DNA of 64,000 nt from an uncultured Alphaproteobacteria bacterium (GTDB lineage Bacteria > Pseudomonadota > Alphaproteobacteria > Rhodobacterales > Rhodobacteraceae), in assembly GCA_913031285.1 (NCBI GenBank), contig CAJWEI010000002.1:1-64000 (forward strand), given 5' to 3'. The notes under the pieces are model-generated. The model ran no database searches. It was not told the origin of the DNA and saw only the letters and a program-made list of their open reading frames with translations. Made by a program: the position numbers and the translations under genes. The stretch's first letter is position 1, and each line of letters begins with the position of its first letter. Below, piece after piece: positions 55,893 to 64,000 of this stretch.

Positions 55893-56372
55893 CTAGTTTC
55901 CAAAATGCAAGACACACATGAGCGTGAAAAGCCGCCGGGCTGTGTCGTTATCAACTTCTGCTTTACCTTCCAGACGCTCTTCAAGAATTCGCGCACCTTC
56001 ATCATGAATACCGCGACGCGCCATATCTATAGTCTCAATTTGGCTTGGTGGCATATTCTTGACCGCATCATAATAGCTTTCACAAATGGCCCAATAATCT
56101 TTAACCACTTGCCTGAAAGGGCTCAGTGAAAGATGGAATTCAGCAGCTTTTTGATGTTCTTCAGTCTCAATTTCAAAGACCAGGCGCTTTTCGCGTATCG
56201 CCAATCCGAGCCGATAGGGACCGCTTGGATAAGTTTTGTCTAAATGGTCAGGTAATTTAAATGAGTTGTCTTCTAAGATATCGAACATTGCGACCTTGCG
56301 CTCTTGCTCGATTTCCGGTGTTGGCGGCGGCAAGTTAGCATCGTCTATTTCAATGTGAACTATGCGTGTCAT
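55893..56372 (-). CDS. UPF0262 family protein
   Basis: A protein of about 159 residues of unknown function, nearly restricted to alphaproteobacteria. The opening RIVHIEIDD, the middle FDILEDNSFKLPD and YRLGLAIREKRLVFEIE, and DMARRGIHDEGARILEERLEGK near 118 are diagnostic. ATG 56372 is chosen over 56426 from the family start. It lies between hisD and the phosphatase gene on the same strand, a conserved Rhodobacterales order. Confidence 0.88.
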   Translation of the reverse strand: MTRIVHIEIDDANLPPPTPEIEQERKVAMFDILEDNSFKLPDHLDKTYPSGPYRLGLAIREKRLVFEIETEEHQKAAEFHLSLSPFRQVVKDYWAICESYYDAVKNMPPSQIETIDMARRGIHDEGARILEERLEGKAEVDNDTARRLFTLMCVLHFGN

Positions 56373-56477
56373 TATTTCAGTGTCCCATTCTAGCTTATAG
56401 CTAGCTGATGCGTTGATTTTGCGCAATATCTTGTGGCGGTGTAGCGATTATCAGAATTGATAAAGCGAACATCGCAT

Positions 56478-57776
56478 TTAGGTTAACTTATCTAAACGCG
56501 CCGTCACAGACAGCCCGTGCGCCTCAAGGCTTTCAGATTTGGCAAGCGTCACAGCTGCAGGCCCAACATCGCGCAATACATCGGCACTCATTGCAGCCAG
56601 CGTCGTACGCTTCATGAAATCTAGCACAGACAAGCCACTGCTAAATCTAGAAGAGCGAGCAGTTGGCAGCACATGATTTGGCCCACCAACATAGTCGCCA
56701 ATTGCTTCTGGTGTCAAAGCTCCAAGAAAAATGGCACCAGCATGTTTAATTTTCTTAGACAATAAAAGAGGATCCTTAACGCAGAGCTCAAGGTGTTCAG
56801 GTGCAATTCTATTACAGAGATCGACGGCGATATCTAAAGATGGGACTGTTATAATTGCGCCAAAATCTCTCCAGCTTGCTTCAGCGATAGATTTACGTTG
56901 AAGCGTTTTCAATTTTTTATCAATGGCTTTCGCAACCGAATTGGCAAATTTGCCATCTGTTGTGATTAAAAGGGATTGCGCGCTTTTGTCATGTTCGGCC
57001 TGAGAGAGTAAATCAAGCGCGATCCAGTCAGGATCATTAACTCCATCTGCGATTATCAAGATTTCAGATGGACCAGCAATCATATCGATACCAACTTTGC
57101 CAAAAACGCGCCGTTTCGCTGCAGCGACGAACGCATTACCTGGACCCGTTATTTTATCCACTGGTGCGATGCTTTCAGTGCCATAGGCCAAGGCTGCAAC
57201 GGCCTGAGCGCCACCAATTCGATAAATTTCGGTAACCCCCGAAATCTTAGCGGCAAGCATCACAAGAGGATTGATCACTCCATCTGGTGTCGGCACAGTC
57301 ATCACAAGGCGCCCCACCCCTGCAACTTTCGCTGGTATGGCATTCATCAAAACGGATGAAGGATAACTGGCAAGACCACCAGGCACATATAGGCCTGCCT
57401 GCGCCACTGGTGTCCAGCGCCAGCCAAGCTCTGCCCCACTTCCGTCGCGCCACATCGCATCTTGAGGCAATTGCCGCTCATGATAATACCTGATACGATT
57501 AGCGGCTAACTCGAGTGCCACCCGCTCTTTATCTGGAACTTTTAGAATATACTCGGAGATTTCATCTTGAGAGATTTCTAAAGTCTCAACTGTTAAGGCA
57601 AAACGATCAAATTTCTGCGTCAGATCAAGAAGAGCTTCATCCCCGCGCGTGCGCACATCAGCAATAATTTCAGCGACAACATAATCGACATCTGGACTAT
57701 CTTCACGCTTTGAATTTAAAAGCCTCGAAAACGCCACTTCAAAGTCTGAATCGTTTGCGTCTAAAAATACTGGCAT
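56478..57776 (-). CDS. hisD: Histidinol dehydrogenase
   Basis: The 432-residue NAD- and zinc-dependent enzyme for the last two steps of histidine synthesis. VPGGLASYPSSVLMNAIPAKVAG near 128-150, GPGNAFVAAAKRRVFG near 212, IAGPSEILI near 236, the EHLEL catalytic Glu-His near 330 and the late GGPNHVLPT zinc ligand region near 368 are present. Full length. It is not with other his genes, as is usual in alphaproteobacteria. Confidence 0.96.
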   Translation of the reverse strand: MPVFLDANDSDFEVAFSRLLNSKREDSPDVDYVVAEIIADVRTRGDEALLDLTQKFDRFALTVETLEISQDEISEYILKVPDKERVALELAANRIRYYHERQLPQDAMWRDGSGAELGWRWTPVAQAGLYVPGGLASYPSSVLMNAIPAKVAGVGRLVMTVPTPDGVINPLVMLAAKISGVTEIYRIGGAQAVAALAYGTESIAPVDKITGPGNAFVAAAKRRVFGKVGIDMIAGPSEILIIADGVNDPDWIALDLLSQAEHDKSAQSLLITTDGKFANSVAKAIDKKLKTLQRKSIAEASWRDFGAIITVPSLDIAVDLCNRIAPEHLELCVKDPLLLSKKIKHAGAIFLGALTPEAIGDYVGGPNHVLPTARSSRFSSGLSVLDFMKRTTLAAMSADVLRDVGPAAVTLAKSESLEAHGLSVTARLDKLT

Positions 57777-57839
57777 CCTGCCCTCCGTTTACAGATTGGG
57801 ACATAGCGCTCTACTCCCCGACCCTCAAGTACTTGAATA

Positions 57840-58319
57840 TTATTCAGGATGTTTCGGAGTTTGGCTTGAATGCGCCAGATAGGGACGTGTCACGTCTTTT
57901 AGTCTCACTTCAATGGCCTCGACTTGCGCTTTAAGCACGCCATCACCTGCAAAAGTGATTGATAGGTCAAAATCACTGTTCTCGGCTTCGACCATGTCCA
58001 ATGACAAGAGAGAAAGGATCAAGCCACTCTGTTTACGATCAATGCTTTGCGATGACACAGAAACTACGTTGTCGACCAAAAGAAGGGATTGCACGCGCTC
58101 GAAAGGTCGACCCTGATGTACCGCTTTATCTCTGTCTTCCCAACGAAAGCGATTGACCAAAAGCCCAAGCCTGTGATGTTTAGACCACCAGCTGATCTCA
58201 GTGATGGGAAGCACTGCATCTTGGATCAAGGTCGAAACCACTGCGAGATCATGTTGATTAAACGCTCCGATATTCAATGGACGTTCATCTCCATCCTCAA
58301 ATCGCGCGTCTTGGCTCAT
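57840..58319 (-). CDS. DUF2948 family protein
   Basis: A 159-residue alphaproteobacterial protein of unknown function: [19 protein letters not shown] near 20, [21 protein letters not shown] near 42, and a C-terminal ECDxxL-type beta segment. It overlaps the end of murA by four bases and precedes hisD by 63 bases, so the three are probably one transcript. Confidence 0.87.
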   Translation of the reverse strand: MSQDARFEDGDERPLNIGAFNQHDLAVVSTLIQDAVLPITEISWWSKHHRLGLLVNRFRWEDRDKAVHQGRPFERVQSLLLVDNVVSVSSQSIDRKQSGLILSLLSLDMVEAENSDFDLSITFAGDGVLKAQVEAIEVRLKDVTRPYLAHSSQTPKHPE

Positions 58320-59587
58320 ATGCCAGGTACTCTTTGCACTTGCGCACCAATGGCTTGGAGTTTTTCTTCGAGTTTTTCATAGCCACGGTCTAAATGATAC
58401 ACACGGCTGAGTATAGTTTCACCCTCAGCGGCCAAACCCGCCAAAATAAGCGATACTGACGCGCGCAAGTCAGTCGCCATAACCGGCGCACCTTTTAGTT
58501 TAGAGACGCCACTTACTTTGGCTATACCGCCCCTCACTTCAATTTGGGCCCCCATGCGGATTAGTTCAGGTGCATGCATGAAACGGTTTTCAAAAATAGT
58601 TTCCTCAAGATGACACACACCCTGGGCTGTACACATCAAAGCCATCATCTGCGCTTGTAAATCCGTTGGAAAGCCCGGAAAGACGCCCGTGGTCACATCG
58701 ACTGCCTTAATATCTGCATTTGTTCTCTTAGCTCTAATCCCACTGTCTGTTTCGTCAAATTCTACGCCTGCTGCGGCAAGCTTTTCGCAAAAGGACGTCA
58801 GTAAATCTAGACGTCCACCGACCAAATCCACCTCACCCCCAGTGATGGCCGGGATCAGCATATAAGTTCCCAATTCAATCCGATCACAGACCACAGGATG
58901 GGTCGCGCCATGGAGTCGGTCAACACCTTCTATTGTGATAGTCGAGGTACCTTCTCCCTGAATATGAGCTCCCATTTTGCGCAAACAGCTTACTAAATCC
59001 ACAATTTCTGGTTCGCGCGCAGCGTTTTCTAGAACAGACGCACCTTTGGCGAGGGTTGCAGCCATTAAAAAGTTCTCCGTCGCACCAACCGAAGCAAAAC
59101 GCATCTTATGACGACGACCTTGCAATCCATTTACTGGCGCACGGGCATGCAGATACCCTTCTTTCAACTCGATAACTGCACCCAGCGCCTCCAGCGCAGA
59201 GATATGGATATCCATTGGACGCGCCCCAATTGCACAGCCACCTGGAAGCGATACGACTGCCTCTCCAGAACGGGCCAGTAGTGGGCCAAGCACAAGGTTG
59301 GAGGCTCGCATCTTGCGCACAAGATCATAATCAGCCGAAAGATTAGTCAAATTATGCGACGACATTGCAATTACTAAGCCGTCATTAAGACTGCTAACTT
59401 CTGCTCCAAAAGACTGCAAAAGGCTTGACATCGTCTTGATATCGGACAGGCGAGGTGCATTTGTAAGGGTCAAAGGTTCTTCACTCAAAAGTGTTGCCGG
59501 CATAAGTGTAAGGCAGGCATTTTTCGCGCCAGCAATAGGGATTGTTCCGGACAAAGGACCGTTACCGGTTACTAAAATCGAATCCAT
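58316..59587 (-). CDS. murA: UDP-N-acetylglucosamine 1-carboxyvinyltransferase
   Basis: The 423-residue enzyme for the first committed step of peptidoglycan synthesis. [15 protein letters not shown] near 14 contains the substrate Lys-Asn, and [16 protein letters not shown] near 114-129 holds the catalytic Cys that fosfomycin attacks. [11 protein letters not shown] and [13 protein letters not shown] follow. Full length and conventional. Confidence 0.96.
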   Translation of the reverse strand: MDSILVTGNGPLSGTIPIAGAKNACLTLMPATLLSEEPLTLTNAPRLSDIKTMSSLLQSFGAEVSSLNDGLVIAMSSHNLTNLSADYDLVRKMRASNLVLGPLLARSGEAVVSLPGGCAIGARPMDIHISALEALGAVIELKEGYLHARAPVNGLQGRRHKMRFASVGATENFLMAATLAKGASVLENAAREPEIVDLVSCLRKMGAHIQGEGTSTITIEGVDRLHGATHPVVCDRIELGTYMLIPAITGGEVDLVGGRLDLLTSFCEKLAAAGVEFDETDSGIRAKRTNADIKAVDVTTGVFPGFPTDLQAQMMALMCTAQGVCHLEETIFENRFMHAPELIRMGAQIEVRGGIAKVSGVSKLKGAPVMATDLRASVSLILAGLAAEGETILSRVYHLDRGYEKLEEKLQAIGAQVQRVPGI

Positions 59588-59592
59588 TTACT

Positions 59593-59769
59593 TTAATCCT
59601 CGCTAGTATCAACTGCCTCGTCTGACGCCTTACTCTGAATCTTTAAAGATGACTTAAGGCGAGCTTGCGCCTTTCGTTTAGCCATATTTGACTTCAACGC
59701 AGCCTTAAGGCGATCATCGCGGCTTTGCGCCGTCTTTGAACTAGGTTTTTTGCGCTCGTTCGACGTCAT
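59593..59769 (-). CDS. Small basic protein upstream of murA, 58 residues
   Basis: ATG at 59769 opens a 58-codon frame ending six bases before murA. The product is very basic and probably helical (KSNMAKRKAQARLKSSLK in the middle) with an acidic tail (DEAVDTSED). Its spacing to murA suggests co-expression. I believe short Lys/Ala-rich proteins occupy this place in other Rhodobacteraceae, but I cannot name a family. Confidence 0.6.
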   Translation of the reverse strand: MTSNERKKPSSKTAQSRDDRLKAALKSNMAKRKAQARLKSSLKIQSKASDEAVDTSED

Positions 59770-59854
59770 AGCGAGACGCTACAGCATTGGCAAGCCGTGG
59801 TCCATATACCGCTTGCCTAATAGCGAATTTCCGTCTACTCAGCGCCAATAAAGT

Positions 59855-59929
59855 GCCGCAGTAGCTCAGTGGTAGAGCACACCCTTGGTAAGGGTGAGGC
59901 CGGGAGTTCGATCCTCCCCTGCGGCACCA
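59855..59929 (+). tRNA. tRNA-Thr (GGT)
   Basis: A complete cloverleaf of 75 bases including an encoded CCA. Acceptor GCCGCAG pairs with CTGCGGC; anticodon stem CACCC/GGGTG encloses loop TTGGTAA, anticodon GGT (threonine, ACC/ACU codons); T-arm GGGAG-TTCGATC-CTCCC. No integrated element adjoins its 3' end. Confidence 0.97.
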
Positions 59930-60263
59930 TTTGTATCTCATATTTTAAAAAACATTCAGAATTTCATAATGCACACTGTGGATATCAGCGATTTAAGAAA
60001 AAGAACTTTTAAAAAAAGGATTTAACAATATTTCACATCCCAAATCATCATAAATATTGATCTATAAAGTGGTAATATAACCGCAAAAAGGTCTCATTCT
60101 GTTAGGACAGAATCTGAGTCAGAGCCAAGATTCACTCGACATTTTGGTTCTATAATAGCCAAAAAGTAATTAATTATTTTGGAAGATAACTGCAAATAGC
60201 TGTAAAAAAATATTTTTTTATTAATAAACTAAACAAATTCTTCACCTTACCGTTTTGTTTTTT
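59930..60263 (+). ncRNA. Structured non-coding stretch: candidate small RNA or leader
   Basis: Between the tRNA and the flagellin gene. ATTCTGT-TAGG-ACAGAAT (60096-60113) forms a perfect hairpin. Its 3' arm overlaps GAATCT (60110-60115), which can instead pair with AGATTC (60128-60133), so the two foldings exclude each other. Two terminators follow at 60264 and 60294. This could be a stand-alone small RNA, a tRNA trailer or an attenuating leader of the flagellin gene. No open frame of note. Confidence 0.4.
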
Positions 60264-60286
60264 GGGAACAATTCCCTTTTTTTTTT
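60264..60286 (+). terminator. Rho-independent terminator 1
   Basis: GGGAA-CAA-TTCCC stem (60264-60276) followed directly by ten T (60277-60286). A short but canonical terminator for plus-strand transcription, 127 bases before the flagellin start. Confidence 0.7.
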
Positions 60287-60293
60287 AACTTAG

Positions 60294-60320
60294 GCTATGG
60301 TTCATTCCATAGCTTTTTTT
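60294..60320 (+). terminator. Rho-independent terminator 2
   Basis: GCTATGG-TTCATT-CCATAGC stem (60294-60313) followed by seven T, a C and five more T. It is in tandem with terminator 1, eight bases further on, and 93 bases before the flagellin start. Confidence 0.75.
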
Positions 60321-60412
60321 CTTTTTATTGACATTACCAAGAATATTTGCCCTTTTTAAAGAAAAAAGGGAGCGAAGGTTTAACCTCAAAGAGGGAACTT
60401 TCGCTAAAATAT

Positions 60413-61924
60413 ATGACCGTTTCCTTGACCGCAAATAATGCGGCGCTTGTTGCTGCGTCCGCACTCTATAAAGCAACCAAAAGCCATGAGGTGTCTTTAG
60501 AAAGACTTGCGACCGGCATAAGAATTAATTCTGGCAAAGACGACCCTGGAAATCTGCATAAAATCTCCCGTTTAGCATCCGAAACTCGCGGCATCCAAAT
60601 GGGTATCCAAAATGCTCTCGAATTTCAAAGTATTTTGGAAATTGCTGACAGTACCAATGTTGAAATTTCAAATAAACTGCAATCTCTGCGGGAAAAATCT
60701 ATTTTGGCGATGAATTCAACTTATACAGTCCAAGATCGGGCTGATCTGCAGATTGACGCAGCACAAACTATAGCTGGAGCTGACCAAATGGCCACAGTTG
60801 CGGCATATAATAATCAGTCATTGACAGATGGGACATTCACCAGCAAAACGATCAGCCTAGGCGATGCAACGGCTGACCAAATAACCGTGAGTATAGAAAG
60901 CTCTAAGACGGCGGCACTGGGACAGTATTACATTTCCGGCACGTCGCATCTCAAAGTAGCAGCAAGTAACGATACGTCAGCAGTAACCGATGTAACCTCT
61001 CAAACGCTTAGTATTACGGGTAAAGCAAATGCAAGTGTTTCTATTACTACAGGTAGCTCTGCCAAAACCGCTGCTGCTGCAATAAACGCTACTACATCAA
61101 CTACCGGGGTATCAGCAACCGCATCAACAACCTTGAAAATTGATACACTCGCCAATTTAACGTCAGGCAAAACTGTAAGTTTTAAGATTGGTTCTACTCA
61201 GATTGCCAGTGCGCTGGTTACATCCAACGACTTAACAGCTCTAGCCACAAGTATAAATTTATCAACAGCCTCAACAGGTGTAACTGCGGTAGTGGGAAGT
61301 TCGAATTCTGAATTACTTTTAAGCAATACGGACGGCTCTGATATACTAATAGATGATTTTTTGACCACAAACACAGATGATTTGTCAGCTTCAATACAGG
61401 TAACTGCGGTAAATTCCCGCACAGGGGCGGAAGTGGGAAGTGCAGTCTCATTGTATCATGTAATAAACTCTACAAGGCAGGCAAGCATTGATAGCGTAAT
61501 AGCTATTGGTCAAGTAGAAATAGGTTATCACAAAACTTTTTCTATGACAGGTGGAGCATCAACTTCTACTCTGTTGGCACAGTCAAATACTGTTGCATCA
61601 GAATTTGTTTCCACCATTGATATATCCACTCAGTCAGGTGCAACTGCTGCAGTAAGAGTTCTAGACTCGGCTTTAACAAAAATCAGTGAAGTTAGAGCTA
61701 GTATTGGCGCAGTATCTTCAAGACTCGACTCTGCAACAGATTTTTTAACGTCAATCAATATACCACTTAGCGTTTCACTTTCGCATTTAAAAGATACTGA
61801 TTTTGCAGAAGAAACTTTAAATCTTACAAAGTCACAGCTCATAAGAGACAACGCAGCAGCCATGTTGGCCCAAGCCAACTCATCAATGGCCTCTATTCAG
61901 GAAAAAATACTGGGTGGGCTATGA
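60413..61924 (+). CDS. Flagellin with large variable domain
   Basis: The flagellar filament protein, about 503 residues. Conserved D0/D1 ends: N-terminal NNAALVAASALYKATKSHEVSLERLATGIRIN region (residues 7-38) and a C-terminal FAEETLNLTKSQLIRDNAAAMLAQANSSM region near the end. The centre is Thr/Ser/Ala-rich and contains two segments resembling Flagellin_IN repeats (about 195-240 and 245-305). No signal peptide and no Cys, as expected for type III export. ATG 60413 fits the family; the frame opens earlier. Preceded by tandem terminators. Confidence 0.85.
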   Translation: MTVSLTANNAALVAASALYKATKSHEVSLERLATGIRINSGKDDPGNLHKISRLASETRGIQMGIQNALEFQSILEIADSTNVEISNKLQSLREKSILAMNSTYTVQDRADLQIDAAQTIAGADQMATVAAYNNQSLTDGTFTSKTISLGDATADQITVSIESSKTAALGQYYISGTSHLKVAASNDTSAVTDVTSQTLSITGKANASVSITTGSSAKTAAAAINATTSTTGVSATASTTLKIDTLANLTSGKTVSFKIGSTQIASALVTSNDLTALATSINLSTASTGVTAVVGSSNSELLLSNTDGSDILIDDFLTTNTDDLSASIQVTAVNSRTGAEVGSAVSLYHVINSTRQASIDSVIAIGQVEIGYHKTFSMTGGASTSTLLAQSNTVASEFVSTIDISTQSGATAAVRVLDSALTKISEVRASIGAVSSRLDSATDFLTSINIPLSVSLSHLKDTDFAEETLNLTKSQLIRDNAAAMLAQANSSMASIQEKILGGL

Positions 61925-62204
61925 GATTTCAAAACTAACAGCTCTTATATTTCTGATAGCGAGTTTAGATTAAAAAATTCTTAAGTCTTTCGGCTGGGAT
62001 GCATTTCGCAAAATATTTCAGGAAAATTTCACCAAAAATAAATTCTACGAAACCCATATTAATTTCCAATAAGTCACTACAACCGGAAAATAAAACTTTT
62101 GAGACCAGCTATGTTAATCAGCGTGGATAGCTTTATAGGCAAAAAGTCATCATAAACTTTCTAATTAAGCTAAATTTCAAGCGAAAAAATTTACTCGCCT
62201 GAGT

Positions 62205-64000
62205 TTAGTTAAAGCTACGTAACAAGCTTGCAGGTTTTGCGTTCAAAGAGCCCATCGCAAAAAACAGACCGGAAATAAGGTTGGCTAAGAGACCCCCAAA
62301 AACAATAATAAGGGCATTAGACCAGATAACTTGGAAATCTGTTTCAAGAACAAAACGACACACTGCATAGCCAGCAGCAAATCCATATCCTACAGCAATC
62401 ATCCCAGCCCCAGCCCCCATTATAGCAGCACGCAAGGCAAAGCTTGCAAGGATTGATCCCTTGGCTGCTCCAAGGGACTTCAAAACCGAGGCTTCATAGC
62501 GTCTTGCGGGCTCACCTGACGCCGCTGTTCCAACCAAAACCAAAAAGCCAGTCAATAACGTCACAGAAGCTCCATAAGAAGTTGCCGCCGCAATTGATCC
62601 AAGCAGCCCAGAGATCCTCTCAATAGCATCCTTAATACGTATGGCAGTAATATTTGGGAATTTTCCAGCCAAAATTCGAAGTAATCTTATTTCAGAACTT
62701 GGATCGGCATAAACAGTCGCGATGAACGAATGGGGTGCATTTTCTAAAGCTGCTGGATTCATGGTCATGACGAATCCGATTCCAGCGGTGGCGAAATTTA
62801 CTTCTCTAAAACTCGTGATCGTTGATGTTATATCGCGGCCCATAATATTGACGGTCAAATCATCCCCCAAGGAAAGACCCATCTCAGTGGCCTCTTCAAA
62901 AGCAAAACTAATCTGATTAGGTCCGTCATAATTTTTAGGCCACCATGTTCCAGAAACAACTTTTGAAACTTCTGAAGGGAGTTCGGAATATGTTACCCCA
63001 CGATCACCTTGCAATACCCAATGTTCACCAGCCACTTCGTTCGCGGGACGACCATTAATCTGCGAGATGATCCCGCGCAGCATAGGGGCCTGATCAAGCC
63101 GCGACACGCCCGTCTCCGCCTTTAAAATATCCCGAAATTCCGGCATTTGTGATTTTTGAATATCAAGAAAAAAATAGGATGGAGCAACTTTTGGTAGATC
63201 ACGCTCTACTGCCGCCCTGAGATTCCCATCAATCTGGCCGACGCTGGCCAGCACCGACAAACCAAGCCCTAGTGCCAAAACGACTGATCCTGTAGACTCT
63301 CCAGGACCGCTTATTGATGCCAGTGCCCAGCGTAAAATTGGAACGCCATGCATCCACGGCATAGCCTTTCTTGAAATCCATTTAATCAATTTGGCACTAA
63401 AAAGCAGAGTTATCAAAGCCAAGACTATGCCAAACCCTGACCAAAGCGTTAACCGAACAGCCCCCGTAAAAAATACCACTAATCCCAAAAGCGCAATAAC
63501 CAGCCCACAAATCAGAAGGACATGGCGTAGTGCGGGAATTTCATTAGCAATATCGCCAGTATCTCGGAAAAGAGTTGCAGCCCTAATATTCTCAACGCTT
63601 GCCAGCGGCCAAACTGTAAAAATGAGTGCCATCAAAAGACCGTAGATACTGGCCTGTAAAATGGGTTCCCCATACACACTGATACGGATAGGGAATGGCA
63701 AAGCCGCCTCAATCAAGGGGGCAAAGAATATTGCCCCCCCCGTTCCAAGCACCAAACCAAGCGTAATGCCGACCAGTGAAAAGACAGCAATCTGTAAAAT
63801 ATAAACTTCAAATAGGATATTGCTGGTAGCTCCCAAACTCCGTAGTGTCGCTATAACAGGGGTTTTGACCACAAGATAGCTGCGAACCGCAGCTGAGACC
63901 CCAACACCGCCCACGGCAAGACCCGACAAACCGATAATGATCAAAAAGGCCCCTAGTCTGTCAACAAAACCCGTAATTCCCGGCGCTCCATCACGCCTAT
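62205..64000 (-). CDS. FtsX-like ABC transporter permease (YbbP family), cut by the window edge
   Basis: The C-terminal 598 residues of a lipoprotein-export-type or MacB/FtsX-like permease; the frame is open to base 64000 and the start lies outside. Two FtsX domains are visible: hydrophobic segments near the right edge (LSGLAVGGVGVSAAVR), then four more, a periplasmic domain, and a final four-segment block ending LRSFN. Members of the YbbP group work with a YbbA ATPase and often an esterase, probably exporting lipids or toxic hydrophobic compounds. Partner genes would be to the right. Confidence 0.85.
   Translation of the reverse strand, partial: RRDGAPGITGFVDRLGAFLIIIGLSGLAVGGVGVSAAVRSYLVVKTPVIATLRSLGATSNILFEVYILQIAVFSLVGITLGLVLGTGGAIFFAPLIEAALPFPIRISVYGEPILQASIYGLLMALIFTVWPLASVENIRAATLFRDTGDIANEIPALRHVLLICGLVIALLGLVVFFTGAVRLTLWSGFGIVLALITLLFSAKLIKWISRKAMPWMHGVPILRWALASISGPGESTGSVVLALGLGLSVLASVGQIDGNLRAAVERDLPKVAPSYFFLDIQKSQMPEFRDILKAETGVSRLDQAPMLRGIISQINGRPANEVAGEHWVLQGDRGVTYSELPSEVSKVVSGTWWPKNYDGPNQISFAFEEATEMGLSLGDDLTVNIMGRDITSTITSFREVNFATAGIGFVMTMNPAALENAPHSFIATVYADPSSEIRLLRILAGKFPNITAIRIKDAIERISGLLGSIAAATSYGASVTLLTGFLVLVGTAASGEPARRYEASVLKSLGAAKGSILASFALRAAIMGAGAGMIAVGYGFAAGYAVCRFVLETDFQVIWSNALIIVFGGLLANLISGLFFAMGSLNAKPASLLRSFN

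Noticed and set aside
59855-60412. tRNA-Thr as integration site of a mobile element
   Set aside because: No integrase, no repeated tRNA 3' end, and flanks are ordinary chromosomal genes.

Overview
The window reads as a chromosomal stretch of a marine Rhodobacterales (Roseobacter-type) alphaproteobacterium with an AT-leaning genome. The evidence is gene content and order: DUF2794, COQ9, a pheS-ASCH-pheT operon, the murA-DUF2948-hisD-UPF0262-phosphatase block, paired FAD/GcvT demethylases, and a Liv-type transporter bracketed by two acyl-CoA ligase-like genes. I saw no phage, insertion sequence, CRISPR array or rRNA. One tRNA (Thr-GGT) is present.

Layout: (1) 0.4-5.1 kb is a purine/urate degradation island: membrane urate hydroxylase with cytochrome c tail (puuD), a divergent LysR regulator, 5-hydroxyisourate hydrolase, a fused allantoinase-OHCU decarboxylase and ureidoglycolate lyase. 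A convergent NMT1/THI5-type ABC importer follows (5.1-7.7 kb) and may bring in a purine- or pyrimidine-like substrate. (2) 8.2-13.9 kb holds DUF2794, a carnitine-dehydrogenase-like enzyme, a C-terminally short dnaE2 and an RluA-family pseudouridine synthase. (3) 14.0-22.6 kb holds an XRE-cupin regulator with its own palindromic operator, a LysE-family gene that looks internally deleted, and a methylamine cassette (FAD-GcvT enzyme, homocysteine methyltransferase, second FAD-GcvT enzyme), facing an MFS transporter. This suggests glycine betaine to dimethylglycine to sarcosine catabolism. (4) 22.8-30.9 kb is mixed metabolism: quinone oxidoreductase, COQ9, threonine dehydratase-like, PPK2, a proline-racemase-family protein with unusual active-site residues, and an Lrp regulator beside a decayed alanine dehydrogenase.

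(5) 30.9-39.9 kb is housekeeping: pheT, ASCH, pheS, rplT, rpmI, pyk, DUF1244 and gltX. (6) 40-49.8 kb holds a DadA-like oxidase and a seven-gene operon of acyl-CoA synthetase, livGHM, substrate-binding protein, livF and a PaaK-like protein, probably uptake and CoA activation of a carboxylic acid. (7) 50.4-59.8 kb holds SseB/uracil-DNA glycosylase, HMG-CoA lyase with a methylglutaconyl-CoA hydratase-like enzyme (leucine breakdown), a class V aminotransferase and the murA-to-phosphatase block. (8) 59.8-64 kb holds tRNA-Thr, a structured non-coding stretch ending in two tandem terminators, a flagellin with a large variable domain, and an FtsX-type permease cut by the window edge.

No wholly new multi-gene system is evident. 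The best leads are the alternative-hairpin/tandem-terminator region upstream of flagellin, the Ser/Thr proline-racemase homologue, the alanine dehydrogenase relic beside an intact Lrp gene, the short dnaE2, the methylamine cassette, and several perfect palindromes or intercistronic hairpins. All assignments come from reading sequence and motifs; no database search was run.
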